64,000 nt of DNA from Leptospira limi (GTDB taxonomy: Bacteria; Spirochaetota; Leptospiria; Leptospirales; Leptospiraceae), in assembly GCF_026151395.1 (NCBI RefSeq), contig NZ_JAMQPV010000001.1:2606501-2670500 (forward strand), in the 5' to 3' direction. Below, piece after piece: positions 49,652 to 63,976 of the stretch (positions are counted from its first letter, which is position 1; every line of letters begins with the position of its first letter). The notes beneath the pieces were generated by a model. The model was not told where the DNA came from. It was given only the letters and a program-made list of their open reading frames with translations, and made no database searches. Position numbers and translations under genes: made by a program.

Positions 49652-51592
49652 TTACTCCTTTAGAACTGCATAAAATTCAGAGGTAAAAGCAGTCCTTTCC
49701 CAAGAAATGCCAATCCCTTTGGTCATGTTTCTAAGAGCCCCTGAAAAGCCAAGCAGGTTTTCTGCCGATGCATTGGCTTTTAAGTGACTCTTCCCTGCCA
49801 CAGCCTCATAGGTGGATACCACCTTTGCGTTCCTGCGACTTAGATCAGAAAGAACTACACCCAAATGGTTTGCGTCTACCATCACTTCGATCTCAGTGAG
49901 GGGACCAACCAAATATGTGTTTGACGGAAAACATTCCTTCACTCCTGCAAGTATTGCTACTTTGAGTAATGTGAGAGTGGTTTGTAAATCCCCCGGAGGC
50001 ATCTCATAAGAGAGGACTCTTAGTCTCAGGCCACAAACTTCCTCACCGTAAAACCCGTGTAAGCAGGCTTCTATAAAGGACGTTTCTATCGAATGTTTTA
50101 CTTCTTCCGGAAGACTTACCTCGAAGGCAATTTGCTTCGAAAAATCGGCAGTATCTTCCAGGACTGCGATGAGCGCGCCGCTTGACTTTTGGTCTTCAAA
50201 GGCACGATGCTCTAGGGCAACCTTATGAGACATTTTTTTAAAAAGCTCTAATTTGGCAATGTTTATCGAACTAAAAGAGAGTTTTTTTTCAGTTTTCTCG
50301 GAAATCCTTCGGATTCCAATCTCTAAATGGAGTTCCCCTCTCCCAAAAAGGACAATTTGTCCTGTTTCTTCTTTCAGTTCCAGCTGGTAACCGGGATCTT
50401 CCCAAATGAGTTCCTGTAAGCGACATAACCAAAATTCCTTTTCCGCACTATTTTCTGGTTCTAACACCACAGAAAACGGACTCAGTTCCGAGGTTGTGGG
50501 TTTGGAACTAATTGCACTGGTAACACTCGCAAGGTAGACAACGGGATTCCCCGGTTCCATTTGGAAATGTTCATTTTCCCGAACGAGTATAAGCTTTCCT
50601 TTGGTAAGGGAACCTACTCCTTCAAACGTTTCTGCTGATAAAAAAGAAAGGGAGAGGTTGGTATCATAACCAAACGGAATGGTTTTTTCGCGTTTGGCTG
50701 GGTCCAGTGTTTCCTTTGAGAAAAGAAGGACTTCCATCACCTTCGCGACTGGTAATGAAATCGTTGGGCAAATGACCGCATAACGACCGATCTGTGGGTC
50801 TGTCCTTCTTGAGAGAACAAGGAGTGGAGAATGAGAAATTGGTTCAATTTCTTTGGGATTTGTCCACATAACTAGATCCAGAAGTTCACGAACCCCTTCA
50901 CCGGTTTTGGCAGAACCACCATACACTGGGTAAAGTTTCCCTTCCCCTGTCCCCTTTTGTAGGGAAAGTTTTGGTAATTCTGATGTTTCGTTTTCTTCCT
51001 TCCAGAACGTTAACAGTGATTCTTCATCACATGCGAGTAATTCTTCTTTCGTGGTTTTGGAAAATACTCTTTCGTTTTGCAAGTAGTATTCCCAACCATT
51101 GGCTCCTTTTTGGAATAAGGAAACGGGAGGTATTTGTAATATCTCTTCCAAAGAAACTAGTGTATCGAGGTAGTCTTCTGCAAACCTGTCCAATTTGTTG
51201 ATGAAAAATACAATTGGGATCTTTGCCTTTCGTAACTCTTCAATCACTAACCTTGCTTGGGATTGTACAACGGAACCTGCTTCTAAAATGACAATGGCAG
51301 ATTCCATTGCGGGAAGAAGGTCCGTCACTTGGTTTCGAAAGTCTATATGACCAGGTGTGTCGATGAGTTGGATTTCAAAGGTTCCGAAACTTGTTGTCCA
51401 AGGTACCACATGGAACGTAGTACGAATGGAAATCCCTCTTTCGATTTCTTCTTGGAGTTGGTCTGACTCGGTGTTCCCATCTTCTATGGTTCCAACCGCG
51501 GAAATTTTACCCGCTTCGAATAAGATTCGTTCGGTGAGGGTAGTTTTCCCAGAATCGATATGAGCAAAAATGCCAACTGTGCGGTAGATCAT
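49652..51592 (-). CDS. Divergent EF-G-like translational GTPase in the fusA position
   Basis: A 646-residue GTPase with G1 AHIDSGKTTLTE, RGISIRTT, G3 DTPGHIDF and G4 NKLDR, then the domain III motif RGELHLEIGIRR and a domain V (EIEVMVDANHLGVVLSDLSRR, RNMTKGIG). It is about 50 residues shorter than EF-G. Domain IV is poorly conserved: the usual tip motif (HDVDSSE type) reads SYEMPPGDLQTT, and the RQSGGRGQYGH-type loop is not seen. In these respects it also resembles Tet(M)-type ribosome protection proteins. It lies where fusA normally sits, but may not be the main translocase. No ribosome binding site precedes ATG 51592, and a strong terminator ends about 20 bases upstream. Confidence 0.85.
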   Translation of the reverse strand: MIYRTVGIFAHIDSGKTTLTERILFEAGKISAVGTIEDGNTESDQLQEEIERGISIRTTFHVVPWTTSFGTFEIQLIDTPGHIDFRNQVTDLLPAMESAIVILEAGSVVQSQARLVIEELRKAKIPIVFFINKLDRFAEDYLDTLVSLEEILQIPPVSLFQKGANGWEYYLQNERVFSKTTKEELLACDEESLLTFWKEENETSELPKLSLQKGTGEGKLYPVYGGSAKTGEGVRELLDLVMWTNPKEIEPISHSPLLVLSRRTDPQIGRYAVICPTISLPVAKVMEVLLFSKETLDPAKREKTIPFGYDTNLSLSFLSAETFEGVGSLTKGKLILVRENEHFQMEPGNPVVYLASVTSAISSKPTTSELSPFSVVLEPENSAEKEFWLCRLQELIWEDPGYQLELKEETGQIVLFGRGELHLEIGIRRISEKTEKKLSFSSINIAKLELFKKMSHKVALEHRAFEDQKSSGALIAVLEDTADFSKQIAFEVSLPEEVKHSIETSFIEACLHGFYGEEVCGLRLRVLSYEMPPGDLQTTLTLLKVAILAGVKECFPSNTYLVGPLTEIEVMVDANHLGVVLSDLSRRNAKVVSTYEAVAGKSHLKANASAENLLGFSGALRNMTKGIGISWERTAFTSEFYAVLKE

Positions 51593-51610
51593 GGTTTATG
51601 GGATGAGTGC

Positions 51611-51643
51611 GAAAATAAAAAAGCCAGGTATCAAACCTGGCTT
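51611..51643 (-). terminator. Strong intrinsic terminator between rpsG and the EF-G-like gene
   Basis: On the minus strand, AAGCCAGGT-TTGAT-ACCTGGCTT forms a perfect 9 bp GC-containing stem followed by TTTTATTTT. It should stop most transcription coming from rpsL-rpsG. Confidence 0.9.
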
Positions 51644-51671
51644 ATCAATGTTTGGAATCGAATAAAAGGGA

Positions 51672-52145
51672 TTACCAGCGGTAATGAGAGAATGCCTTGT
51701 TGGCATCTGCCATTTTTCTGATGTCTTCTTTTTTCTTGATCGCAGATCCTGTGCCTTTTTGGGCTTCCATGAATTCTGCTGCCAATTTGTTTTTCATAGA
51801 TTTTTCGTTTCTGCCACGGCTATATTTGATTAGCCATCTAATTCCAAGTGCAAGACGTCTTTCTGGACGAACTTCAATTGGTACTTGGTAAGTGACACCA
51901 CCCACTCTGCGGGATTTTACTTCCACTTGTGGTTTTGCATTTTCCAATGCTTCTTGGAAAACAGCAAAAGGATCTTGTCCTGTTTTTTTCGCAATGACTT
52001 CTAATGCATCGTAGAACACAGCTTCAGCGACACTTTTTTTACCATCTACCATTAGGCAGTTGATAAACTTTGAAATCACTTTGTCGTTGTATTTTGGATC
52101 GCCTTCGATGTGGCGCGGTTCAACTTTTCCTCTTCTTCTAGACAT
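51672..52145 (-). CDS. rpsG: 30S ribosomal protein S7
   Basis: A 157-residue S7, the primary binder of the 16S 3' domain. It has MSRRRGKVEPRHIEGDPKYN, NAKPQVEVKSRRVGGVTYQVP and a C-terminus ending KAFSHYRW. It lies 14 bases after rpsL and is followed by a terminator. Confidence 0.98.
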   Translation of the reverse strand: MSRRRGKVEPRHIEGDPKYNDKVISKFINCLMVDGKKSVAEAVFYDALEVIAKKTGQDPFAVFQEALENAKPQVEVKSRRVGGVTYQVPIEVRPERRLALGIRWLIKYSRGRNEKSMKNKLAAEFMEAQKGTGSAIKKKEDIRKMADANKAFSHYRW

Positions 52146-52159
52146 ATACCTTTCTCCGA

Positions 52160-52534
52160 TTACGCTTTAGGACGCTTCGCGCCGTATTTAGAACGTCCTT
52201 TGCGACGTTTGTCCACACCGAGTGTATCCAGTGTACCACGAATGATATGATAACGAACCCCTGGTAAATCTTTTACCCTTCCCCCACGGATAAGAACCAC
52301 GTTGTGTTCTTGGAGGTTATGGCCTTCGCCTGGGATATAAGCAGTAACTTCAATTCCTGTTGTCAAACGAACCCTTGCTACTTTACGAAGAGCCGAGTTA
52401 GGTTTTTTAGGAGTGAAAGTCATCACTCTTGTGCAAACTCCACGTCTTTGTGGGCATGCCTTTAGAGCGGGAGATTTAGTTCTTTTCTTTTGGTCTTCTC
52501 TTCCAATGCGGATGAGCTGGTTAATTGTAGGCAT
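52160..52534 (-). CDS. rpsL: 30S ribosomal protein S12
   Basis: A 124-residue S12 at the decoding centre. Lys43 ([11 protein letters not shown]) and Lys88 (GGRVKDLPG) are present, the streptomycin-sensitive form. Asp89, the methylthiolation site in some bacteria, is present. An AAGGA site precedes the ATG. It is separated from rpoC by a structured 146-base gap. Confidence 0.99.
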   Translation of the reverse strand: MPTINQLIRIGREDQKKRTKSPALKACPQRRGVCTRVMTFTPKKPNSALRKVARVRLTTGIEVTAYIPGEGHNLQEHNVVLIRGGRVKDLPGVRYHIIRGTLDTLGVDKRRKGRSKYGAKRPKA

Positions 52535-52571
52535 TCGATTCCTTCTTCTACTTCTCTATTTAAAAAAATAA

Positions 52572-52662
52572 TGACGTTTTCGTCCAAAATTCCAGATAGG
52601 GACATTTTGTAAACGAAAACATGATTTTTGTCCCTAGAAACCATCCAAATTGGATGATTTCT
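52572..52662 (-). other. Structured RNA region between rpoC and rpsL
   Basis: On the minus strand, 18 bases after the rpoC stop, AGAAATCATCC and GGATGGTTTCT (52636-52662) form an 11 bp hairpin with one G-U pair and a 5-base loop. Next, TAGGGACA and TGTCCCTA (52629-52636 and 52597-52604) form an 8 bp stem with a 24-base loop; it shares one base with the first. Inside that loop GTTTTCGT is complementary to ACGAAAAC further downstream, which can itself fold as GACG-AAAA-CGTC before a T-rich stretch. Alternative or pseudoknotted folds are possible. An RNase processing site or attenuator role is inference. Confidence 0.5.
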
Positions 52663-52680
52663 AAAAGAATTCTTTAGTGA

Positions 52681-56982
<4,302 letters not shown>

Positions 56983-56996
56983 ACTTTTTCCCTTCC

Positions 56997-59900
56997 CTAA
57001 ACGTTTTCAATGGTCTCGAATTTGATTTTCTTTTTGTTTTTCGAGAATTCATCTTCGTAATCAGAGATATCCACTTCCAATCCTTCGGAGTCTTTGATGA
57101 TGATATCGAGTGCTAGACCTCGGAGTTCCTGTACAAGAACGTTGAAGGACTCTGGGATACCCGGTTTAATCGAGTGAATTCCTTTGACAATCGCTTCGTA
57201 AATTCTTGCACGACCTAACATATCATCTGACTTAATGGTGAGTAACTCTTGTAAGGTGTGTGATGCACCATACGCTTCTAGAGCCCAAACTTCCATCTCT
57301 CCTAACCTTTGTCCCCCGAACTGCGCCTTACCACCGAGTGGTTGTTGCGTTACGAGTGAGTAAGGTCCAGTAGACCTTGCATGGATTTTGTCATCCACCA
57401 AGTGAGCCAGTTTTAACATGTAAATGTATCCGCAGAAAACTTGGTTGATGAATTTTTCACCTGTTCTTCCGTCGAATAACTGAAATTTGCTGTTTCCTGG
57501 TAAACCTGCTTTTTGGCAGAATTCGTGAACATCACCTTCTGACGCTCCATCAAAAACTGGGGTTTCAAAATTGATCCCTAGTTTTTTAGCAGCAAAACCA
57601 AGTTGAGTTTCAAAAATCTGACCGAGGTTCATACGTGAAGGAACACCGAGAGGGTTTAGAACGATATCAACTGGAGTTCCGTCTTCCATGTATGGCATAT
57701 CTTCTTGTGCCATCACACGTGCAACTACCCCTTTGTTTCCGTGTCTACCCGCCATCTTATCACCCACTAGGAGTTTACGTTTACGAGCCACATACACTTT
57801 CACCATTTCTTCCACGCCAGCAGCGAGTTCATCGCCAGTTTCACGGGAATAACGTTTGATATCGATCACAGTTCCTTCGAAACCGTTTGGCATACGAAGA
57901 GAGGAATCTCTTACTTCTTTTGCCTTTTCTCCAAAGATGGAGTGTAATAATTTATATTCTGGAGTGAGGTCAGTTTCCCCTTTAGGAGTCACCATACCAA
58001 CAAGGATGTCACCAGGTTTTACTTCAGCACCCACACGAATCACACCTGATTCATCCAAATCTCGGAACGCTTTGTCCGAAAGGTTTGGAATGTCACGAGT
58101 GATTTGTTCTTGTCCGAGTTTGGTTTCCCGAGCTTGGATTTCAAATTCTTCAATGTGAATGGAAGAGAAAACATCGTCTTTGATGATTCGTTCAGAGATC
58201 AGAATCGCATCCTCAAAGTTGTAACCTTCCCAAGGCATAAATGCCACAAGAACGTTTCTTCCCAGTGCCAAATAACCTGCGTCAGTGGAAGGACCATTCG
58301 CAAGGACAGTTCCTTTTTGGAGGATTTGTCCGAACTCACCGTATTTTTCCCCTTTGATGATCTGGCCGGCAACAGGAGCTCCAATTCCGATATCTTGTCC
58401 TTCTTTGACAACAGCATGGAATTGTACTTCTTCCGATAATACCAATTCGTGGATTTCCTTTTCACCGTTCGGAGTTGTAACTTCGATCCGTTCTTTGGAA
58501 ACCTTATTCACCTTACCACCAGTTGTGGTATGGAGCATGGACACGTTTGGTTTTTGGTTAAAACATGTACCTTGGTTGGTTTTTTTGAATTTAATGAGTG
58601 GATAGTGCACAATCTCTTTGGATTGGTCTTCTTTCACCCAAACACCTGTTGCATCCACTTTGGAAACCACACCGTCTTTTTTCGCAACAATACAAACCCC
58701 AGCGTCATACGCTGCACGAGCTTCCATACCAGTTCCCACAAAAGGAGCTTCTTCCGTGAGAAGTGGCACTGCTTGGCGTTGCATGTTCGAACCCATGAGA
58801 GCGCGGTTTGCATCATCATGTTCGAGGAATGGAATGAGAGCTGTTGATACAGACACAACTTGTAGTGGAGCAAGGTCCATATACTGGATCTCAGATGGGC
58901 TACGGAAAGGGAAGTCTCCTCTATGACGAGTGGAAATGAGTTTGGAAGTAAATTCTCCCTTCTCATCCACAGTCGAGTTCGACTGCGCCATATAGTGGTA
59001 TTCTTCTTTGTCAGCAGTGAGATACTCTACTTGTTTTTGGACCTTTCCATTCTTGACAAGGCGGTATGGAGTTTCAATGAACCCATAATCGTTTACCCTT
59101 GCAAAACTAGACATGGAAAGAATGAGACCAATGTTTGGACCTTCCGGTGTTTCAATTGGGCACATACGGCCATAGTGAGAATAATGAACGTCACGGACTT
59201 CGAAACCTGCTCTATCACGAGAAAGACCACCAGGTCCAAGAGCGTTTAACCTACGTTTGTGAGTTAGTTCCGCTAGTGGGTTCGTTTGATCCATAAACTG
59301 AGAAAGTTGCGAAGATCCAAAAAACTCATTGATCACAGCTGTGATTGGTTTGATGGAAATGAGAAGTTGCGGAGTTTGTTGTTCCGGTTCTTGTACGGTC
59401 ATTCTTTCTTTGATGACACGTTCTACACGAGAGAATCCAAGTTTCAATTGGTTTGCAATGAGCTCACCAACAGAACGAATCCTTCTGTTTCCTAAGTGGT
59501 CAATATCATCTGGGTAGTAGTTCTCTGCCTCAGACATTAACATCACAAGGTAACGAACCGTTTCAATGATGTCTTGTTTTCTTAAAACTCGGTCATCAGC
59601 TTTTGAGAATTCTTTCGGATTGTTGAATTCAAATTTGCTATTGATTTTATAACGACCTACTACACCCAAATCAAATGTTTTAGGAGAGAAAAAGAGTCGT
59701 TTGAGTTCTGCTTCCGCGTTTTCAATCGTAGAAGGTTCACCCGGACGCATAATGGTGTGAAATTTTTTCACCGCATCTTCGTAGTCATTGACTCCGTCTT
59801 TTTCAAGGCAGTTGATGAGAACAGGATTGTCTTTTCCTTTTGGAAATTCAATGACATCCACATCTTTTACCTTCATTTCACGAAGGATGGAGATATTATC

Positions 59901-60683
59901 CTCATTGATTTTGGAACCAGCATCGAGCATTACCTCGCCTGTTTCCATGTTAATGATATCAGCAATGGTTCGTCGGCCGATCAGACGTTTGAGGTCTTTT
60001 GGATTGGCACCAGCAATTTTCATCTTGCTTGAACCGTAGAACAAACGTAATACTTCTTCGTTTGTTCCCATTCCCATAGCTTTTACAAGTAAAGTAGCAG
60101 GGAATTTTTTCTTACGGTCGATTTTGGCAACAAGGATACCTTTGTTGTCCATCTCAAATTCCAACCAAGAACCTCGGTATGGAATGACTCGCGCCGAGAA
60201 TGTATCTCGCACTTGGTCATAAGAAAAGAAAATACCAGGAGATCTGTGTAACTGGCTTACCACTACTCTTTCCGCACCGTTGATGATGAAAGTACCGTGG
60301 TCTGTCATCACAGGAAGGTCACCCATATAGACAACTTGTTCGCGGATTTCACCGGTGTCCTTGATGATGAGTCGAATGACTGCTTTTAGTGGAACCGCAT
60401 AAGAAGAATCAGTGTCCTTACATTCTTGAGGATCACGTTTTGGTTCTCCTAACACATAATGGCCATATTCCATGACCATATCGTTGTTTGGTGATTCGAT
60501 TGGAAAAGATTCGCGAAAAACTGCTTCCAACCCTTGGTTTAAACGTTTGGTCGGATCTTTCACTTCCGACTGGAGAAACCAATCAAAGGATTTTTTCTGT
60601 ACGTAGATAAGATTAGGAAGTAAATTGAGGTCGGTAATTTTACCGAAATTTACCCGGTTTCTAATTTGCATTCGGGTATGCAT
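56997..60683 (-). CDS. rpoB: RNA polymerase beta subunit
   Basis: A 1228-residue beta subunit. The rifampicin pocket reads [20 protein letters not shown] then [10 protein letters not shown], with Asn480 in place of the Ser at E. coli position 531. The C-terminal clamp region has [23 protein letters not shown]. The start is ATG 60683 with AGGGAG upstream. An attenuator lies in the 125-base gap before it. Confidence 0.99.
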   Translation of the reverse strand: MHTRMQIRNRVNFGKITDLNLLPNLIYVQKKSFDWFLQSEVKDPTKRLNQGLEAVFRESFPIESPNNDMVMEYGHYVLGEPKRDPQECKDTDSSYAVPLKAVIRLIIKDTGEIREQVVYMGDLPVMTDHGTFIINGAERVVVSQLHRSPGIFFSYDQVRDTFSARVIPYRGSWLEFEMDNKGILVAKIDRKKKFPATLLVKAMGMGTNEEVLRLFYGSSKMKIAGANPKDLKRLIGRRTIADIINMETGEVMLDAGSKINEDNISILREMKVKDVDVIEFPKGKDNPVLINCLEKDGVNDYEDAVKKFHTIMRPGEPSTIENAEAELKRLFFSPKTFDLGVVGRYKINSKFEFNNPKEFSKADDRVLRKQDIIETVRYLVMLMSEAENYYPDDIDHLGNRRIRSVGELIANQLKLGFSRVERVIKERMTVQEPEQQTPQLLISIKPITAVINEFFGSSQLSQFMDQTNPLAELTHKRRLNALGPGGLSRDRAGFEVRDVHYSHYGRMCPIETPEGPNIGLILSMSSFARVNDYGFIETPYRLVKNGKVQKQVEYLTADKEEYHYMAQSNSTVDEKGEFTSKLISTRHRGDFPFRSPSEIQYMDLAPLQVVSVSTALIPFLEHDDANRALMGSNMQRQAVPLLTEEAPFVGTGMEARAAYDAGVCIVAKKDGVVSKVDATGVWVKEDQSKEIVHYPLIKFKKTNQGTCFNQKPNVSMLHTTTGGKVNKVSKERIEVTTPNGEKEIHELVLSEEVQFHAVVKEGQDIGIGAPVAGQIIKGEKYGEFGQILQKGTVLANGPSTDAGYLALGRNVLVAFMPWEGYNFEDAILISERIIKDDVFSSIHIEEFEIQARETKLGQEQITRDIPNLSDKAFRDLDESGVIRVGAEVKPGDILVGMVTPKGETDLTPEYKLLHSIFGEKAKEVRDSSLRMPNGFEGTVIDIKRYSRETGDELAAGVEEMVKVYVARKRKLLVGDKMAGRHGNKGVVARVMAQEDMPYMEDGTPVDIVLNPLGVPSRMNLGQIFETQLGFAAKKLGINFETPVFDGASEGDVHEFCQKAGLPGNSKFQLFDGRTGEKFINQVFCGYIYMLKLAHLVDDKIHARSTGPYSLVTQQPLGGKAQFGGQRLGEMEVWALEAYGASHTLQELLTIKSDDMLGRARIYEAIVKGIHSIKPGIPESFNVLVQELRGLALDIIIKDSEGLEVDISDYEDEFSKNKKKIKFETIENV

Positions 60684-60731
60684 GGAATACTCTCCCTAGA
60701 GACGTCAAAATAATAGATGGTATGATAAACG

Positions 60732-60771
60732 AAAAAATAGAGGTGGGGACGCCTACGGCCTCCCTGCCTCT
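60732..60771 (-). terminator. rplL-rpoB attenuator
   Basis: On the minus strand, AGAGG-CA-GGGA-G-GCC-GTA-GGC-G-TCCC-CA-CCTCT folds into a long, partly bulged, GC-rich hairpin, then ATTTTTT. It lies between rplL and rpoB, where E. coli also has a partial terminator that lowers polymerase output relative to ribosomal proteins. Confidence 0.8.
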
Positions 60772-60808
60772 AAGTTTTTGAAGACTGGGTTTAAAAATTG
60801 GCAACCGA

Positions 60809-61192
60809 TTAACCGGCAGCAGCAACTTCTACTTGAGCCCCAACACCTTCGAGTTTTTTCTTAATATCAGCAGCTTCATCTTTAGAAACCCCTTCTTTCA
60901 CTGATTTTCCACCAGCCTCTACAAGAGTTTTCGCATCTGCTAATCCAAGACCAGTGATTTCGCGAACGAGTTTAATAACGTCGATCTTTTTGTCACCGTG
61001 TGCTTTCAAGATAACATTGAAAGTTGCTGGTTCTTCAGCAGCAGCAGCGCCACCACCTGCACCCGCAACAGCCGCTACCGCAACCGGTGCAGCAGCAGAA
61101 ATCCCGAATTTCTCCTCCATCTTTTTCACTAGGTCAGCAGCCTGAACTAATGTAAGACTTCCAATTTGTTCTAATAGCGCGTCAACAGACAT
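60809..61192 (-). CDS. rplL: 50S ribosomal protein L7/L12
   Basis: A 127-residue stalk protein. It has the N-terminal dimer domain ([20 protein letters not shown]), an Ala/Gly-rich hinge ([20 protein letters not shown]) and a C-terminal factor-binding domain ([20 protein letters not shown]). It forms the L10-L12 stalk with the next gene upstream. Confidence 0.98.
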   Translation of the reverse strand: MSVDALLEQIGSLTLVQAADLVKKMEEKFGISAAAPVAVAAVAGAGGGAAAAEEPATFNVILKAHGDKKIDVIKLVREITGLGLADAKTLVEAGGKSVKEGVSKDEAADIKKKLEGVGAQVEVAAAG

Positions 61193-61227
61193 CTATATTC
61201 TCCTTATCCTACTAATCACTATGATTA

Positions 61228-61761
61228 CTAATTGCCGTTTTTCTCGGCTACAGCATTGATGGCGCGTGCCAATGATGCCATGATTTGATTGATTCCAGAA
61301 GCAATTTGTGTTGCAGGAGCATTGATCCCACGAGCAACTTGCGCAAGAAGTTCTTGTTTGGACGGAAGTCCAGCAATCGCCTCTACTCCAGACTTACCCA
61401 AAACCTCACCGTCCATATAGCCGGTTCTGATTTCAAGTTCCTTCTTATCTTTTGCAAAGTCCTTACAAACTTTCGCTACTGCTGGAAGTGCATCCAGAGA
61501 GAAAATCGCTGCAAGTGGTCCTTTGTAAACATCCCCAAAATCGATGGAGTTGTTTTTATGTTCAGAAGACTCTTTTAATGCACGGAGAAAAAGGTTGTTT
61601 TTGATTACCTTCATCTCCGATCCTTCTTTGCGAAGTTTCGCACGAAGGTTAGACATATCTTCAACAGTTAAACCGCTGTAAGATGCTAAAATAAAGTTAG
61701 GTCGTTTTTCCAAACGACTCTTAAGTTCTGATACTGCTTCAATTTTAGATGGATTTGCCAT
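61228..61761 (-). CDS. rplJ: 50S ribosomal protein L10
   Basis: A 177-residue L10, the base of the stalk and in E. coli the translational repressor of its own operon. It has [31 protein letters not shown] and a C-terminal helix for L12 dimers. Only 12 bases separate it from rplA, so no E. coli-style long leader is present. Confidence 0.97.
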   Translation of the reverse strand: MANPSKIEAVSELKSRLEKRPNFILASYSGLTVEDMSNLRAKLRKEGSEMKVIKNNLFLRALKESSEHKNNSIDFGDVYKGPLAAIFSLDALPAVAKVCKDFAKDKKELEIRTGYMDGEVLGKSGVEAIAGLPSKQELLAQVARGINAPATQIASGINQIMASLARAINAVAEKNGN

Positions 61762-61773
61762 TGTTCTTACTCG

Positions 61774-62466
61774 TTATATGTTCGCGTTTACTAGTTCTTT
61801 TACATCGACTTTTACGCCGATTCCCATAGTCGCTGCTACAGAGAAAGACTTGAGGTAATCTCCCTTCGCATCGGAAGGTTTGTCTTTCATAAGTGCTGCA
61901 ACAACAGCATTGATGTTATCAGAAAGTTTATCATCAGAGAAGGAACATTTTCCTACCCCTAAGTGAACCACTCCCCCTTTATCAGGACGGTATTCAATAC
62001 GACCCGCTTTGAGTTCTTTCACTGCTTTTGTAACATCAGTAGTGACAGTTCCTGCCTTTGGTTTAGGCATAAGGCCTTTACGACCAAGAACTGGACCAAG
62101 TTTACCAACTTCCTTCATCATATCAGGAGTTGCCACACAAGCATCAAAATCAGTCCAACCACCAGAAACTTTTTCAATCAGGTCCATATCGCCAACAAAA
62201 TCAGCACCAGCTTCTCTTGCTTCGTTTTGTTTGTCTCCTTTGCAGAAAACCAAAACCTTAATTGTTTTTCCAGTTCCATGTGGAAGAGAAATTGTCCCTC
62301 TTACGTTTTGAAGAGATTTATAATTGATTTTAGTAGAGATCTCTAAAGTCCCGTCGAACTTTGAGTAACTGGTCGCTTTCGCTAAACCGACTGCCTCACC
62401 AAGGGTATAAGCCTTTGTGCGATCGACTTTCTCTTTGAGTTGGATGTATTTTTTGCCGCGTTTCAT
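61774..62466 (-). CDS. rplA: 50S ribosomal protein L1
   Basis: A 230-residue L1 of the E-site stalk, often autoregulatory. It has RGTISLPHGTGKTIKVLVF, VATPDMMKEVGKLGPVLGRKG, and GVVHLGVGKCSFSDDKL. Confidence 0.98.
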   Translation of the reverse strand: MKRGKKYIQLKEKVDRTKAYTLGEAVGLAKATSYSKFDGTLEISTKINYKSLQNVRGTISLPHGTGKTIKVLVFCKGDKQNEAREAGADFVGDMDLIEKVSGGWTDFDACVATPDMMKEVGKLGPVLGRKGLMPKPKAGTVTTDVTKAVKELKAGRIEYRPDKGGVVHLGVGKCSFSDDKLSDNINAVVAALMKDKPSDAKGDYLKSFSVAATMGIGVKVDVKELVNANI

Positions 62467-62491
62467 GACTTCGGTTCCCGTTTCCTAATGA

Positions 62492-62917
62492 TTACTCGAC
62501 GTTAACACCCATGGAACGGCAAGTTCCAGCAATGATTTTCACTGCTGCATCTAAGTCGTTCGCATTGAGGTCTTCCATCTTCGTTTTTGCAATTTCTTCT
62601 AGTTGTGCGCGTTTGATCGTTCCTACTTTCACTGTGTGAGGAGTAGCAGATCCACCTGGAATCCCAAGTGCCTTCATGACAAGAAGAGCAGCTGGAGGTG
62701 ATTTAGTGACGAATGTAAAACTTCTGTCGGAATAAACAGTGATCACCACCGGGAGTTTGAGTCCCATTTGGTTTTTTGATCTTTCATTAAACTGTTTACA
62801 AAATTCCATGATATTGAGTCCGGCCTGACCAAGTGCAGGTCCTACCGGAGGAGCTGGGTTTGCTTTCCCTGCTTCTACTTGGAGTTTAATTTGTTTTACT
62901 ACTTTCTTTGCAGCCAT
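62492..62917 (-). CDS. rplK: 50S ribosomal protein L11
   Basis: A 141-residue L11 in the GTPase-associated centre. It has [21 protein letters not shown] (thiostrepton-binding Pro region), [15 protein letters not shown] and the end [14 protein letters not shown]. Confidence 0.98.
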   Translation of the reverse strand: MAAKKVVKQIKLQVEAGKANPAPPVGPALGQAGLNIMEFCKQFNERSKNQMGLKLPVVITVYSDRSFTFVTKSPPAALLVMKALGIPGGSATPHTVKVGTIKRAQLEEIAKTKMEDLNANDLDAAVKIIAGTCRSMGVNVE

Positions 62918-62956
62918 CTCGTTTCAAGTTCCTTACTAAAAGTCAATCTATCAGTT

Positions 62957-63511
62957 CTATTGTTCCGATTTTACTTGGAGGTAATCCAACTCCACTGGAG
63001 TGGATCTTCCAAAAATTTCGACTCGGACACGAAGCCTTCCCTTATCAGGGAAAATTTCATCTACAAGCCCAGTGAAATTGGCAAACGGACCATCTATAAT
63101 TTTCAATGTCTCGCCCACTTTGAAGAGGAAACGTGGTCGTGATACTTCTTCCGATTCCACACTTCCCACATCACTGAAGAGATTTTTGATCTCATCGAGT
63201 GAAAGTGGTTCCGGACCTTTTCCTTTTCCGCCTACAAACGTAGACACAGAAGGTAAGTTCTGGATCTTAAACCGAAGGTCATCGGTCATATTCATCTCAA
63301 CGAGAACATAACCCGGCATGAGTTTTTTCTTCGTGACCTTCTTTTTGCCGTTTTTCATTTCGGCAACTTCCATTGAAGGAATTTTCACCGAAAAGATCTG
63401 GTCTTCCAGCTTTTGTTGTTGGACCATCTTTTCAATGTTAGTTTTCACCTTATTCTCATGACCAGAATAAGTTTGAAGCACATACCATTTTTTATCTAAA
63501 GAATCGCCCAC
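62957..63511 (-). CDS. nusG: Transcription termination/antitermination factor NusG
   Basis: A 184-residue NusG from GTG 63511. The NGN domain starts KKWYVLQTYSGHENKVKTNI and contains KLMPGYVLVEM. The C-terminal KOW is GPFANFTGLVDEIFPDKGRL. NusG travels with RNA polymerase and can link it to S10/NusE or Rho. The long frame upstream from 63655 overlaps secE and is rejected; an AGGTAGGG stretch lies just before the GTG. Confidence 0.95.
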   Translation of the reverse strand: MGDSLDKKWYVLQTYSGHENKVKTNIEKMVQQQKLEDQIFSVKIPSMEVAEMKNGKKKVTKKKLMPGYVLVEMNMTDDLRFKIQNLPSVSTFVGGKGKGPEPLSLDEIKNLFSDVGSVESEEVSRPRFLFKVGETLKIIDGPFANFTGLVDEIFPDKGRLRVRVEIFGRSTPVELDYLQVKSEQ

Positions 63512-63519
63512 TTCCCTAC

Positions 63520-63708
63520 CTATGTTCCTAATGCCCAGAACCACTTTAACAGTTTCAAGAAAACGAAATCCGAAGCTGATAAAAATAAGGAAAAGATAAA
63601 TACTGTAACTAGGACTACAACGGTAGAACTCACCACTTCTTGGCGCGTAGGCCAATGTACTTTTTCAAGTTCTGCTTTACATTCCTGAATGAAACTCGTA
63701 GCTTTCAT
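63520..63708 (-). CDS. secE: Preprotein translocase subunit SecE
   Basis: A 62-residue protein from ATG 63708. A short amphipathic N-terminus ([20 protein letters not shown], the conserved SecE motif) is followed by one membrane span. It completes the SecYE core with secY at 37.8 kb. A longer open frame to 63807 runs into tRNA-Trp and is rejected. It lies 8 bases before nusG. Confidence 0.95.
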   Translation of the reverse strand: MKATSFIQECKAELEKVHWPTRQEVVSSTVVVLVTVFIFSLFLSASDFVFLKLLKWFWALGT

Positions 63709-63747
63709 TGATCCTTGTCCTGTTTCTCTAATTCTATATTCCGTAGT

Positions 63748-63821
<74 letters not shown>

Positions 63822-63826
63822 AAACA

Positions 63827-63900
<74 letters not shown>

Positions 63901-63946
63901 ACGTTTCCCACCCAAGCGCGGGTTTCCAAGCGAGGCTAGGTTTTTT

Positions 63947-63976
63947 ACACTATTTTAAATGAGGCTCATTGGTCAA
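63947..63976 (-). promoter_or_regulatory. Putative promoter of the tRNA-Thr/Trp-secE-nusG unit
   Basis: On the minus strand, TTGACC (63971-63976) and TAGTGT (63947-63952) are 18 bases apart and lie about 48 bases before tRNA-Thr. The -35 is identical to that proposed for tRNA-Lys. The -10 match is modest. No gene is seen between 63899 and 64000. Confidence 0.45.

Noticed and set aside
49652..51592. Calling the EF-G-like gene a tetracycline resistance determinant
   Set aside because: Similarity to Tet(M)-type proteins is shared with all EF-G relatives, and the gene is in a core ribosomal locus without mobile-element signs.
63512..63655. NusG with a 48-residue hydrophobic N-terminal extension
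   Set aside because: The extension is secE coding sequence read in another frame; NusG homologues begin near the GTG at 63511.
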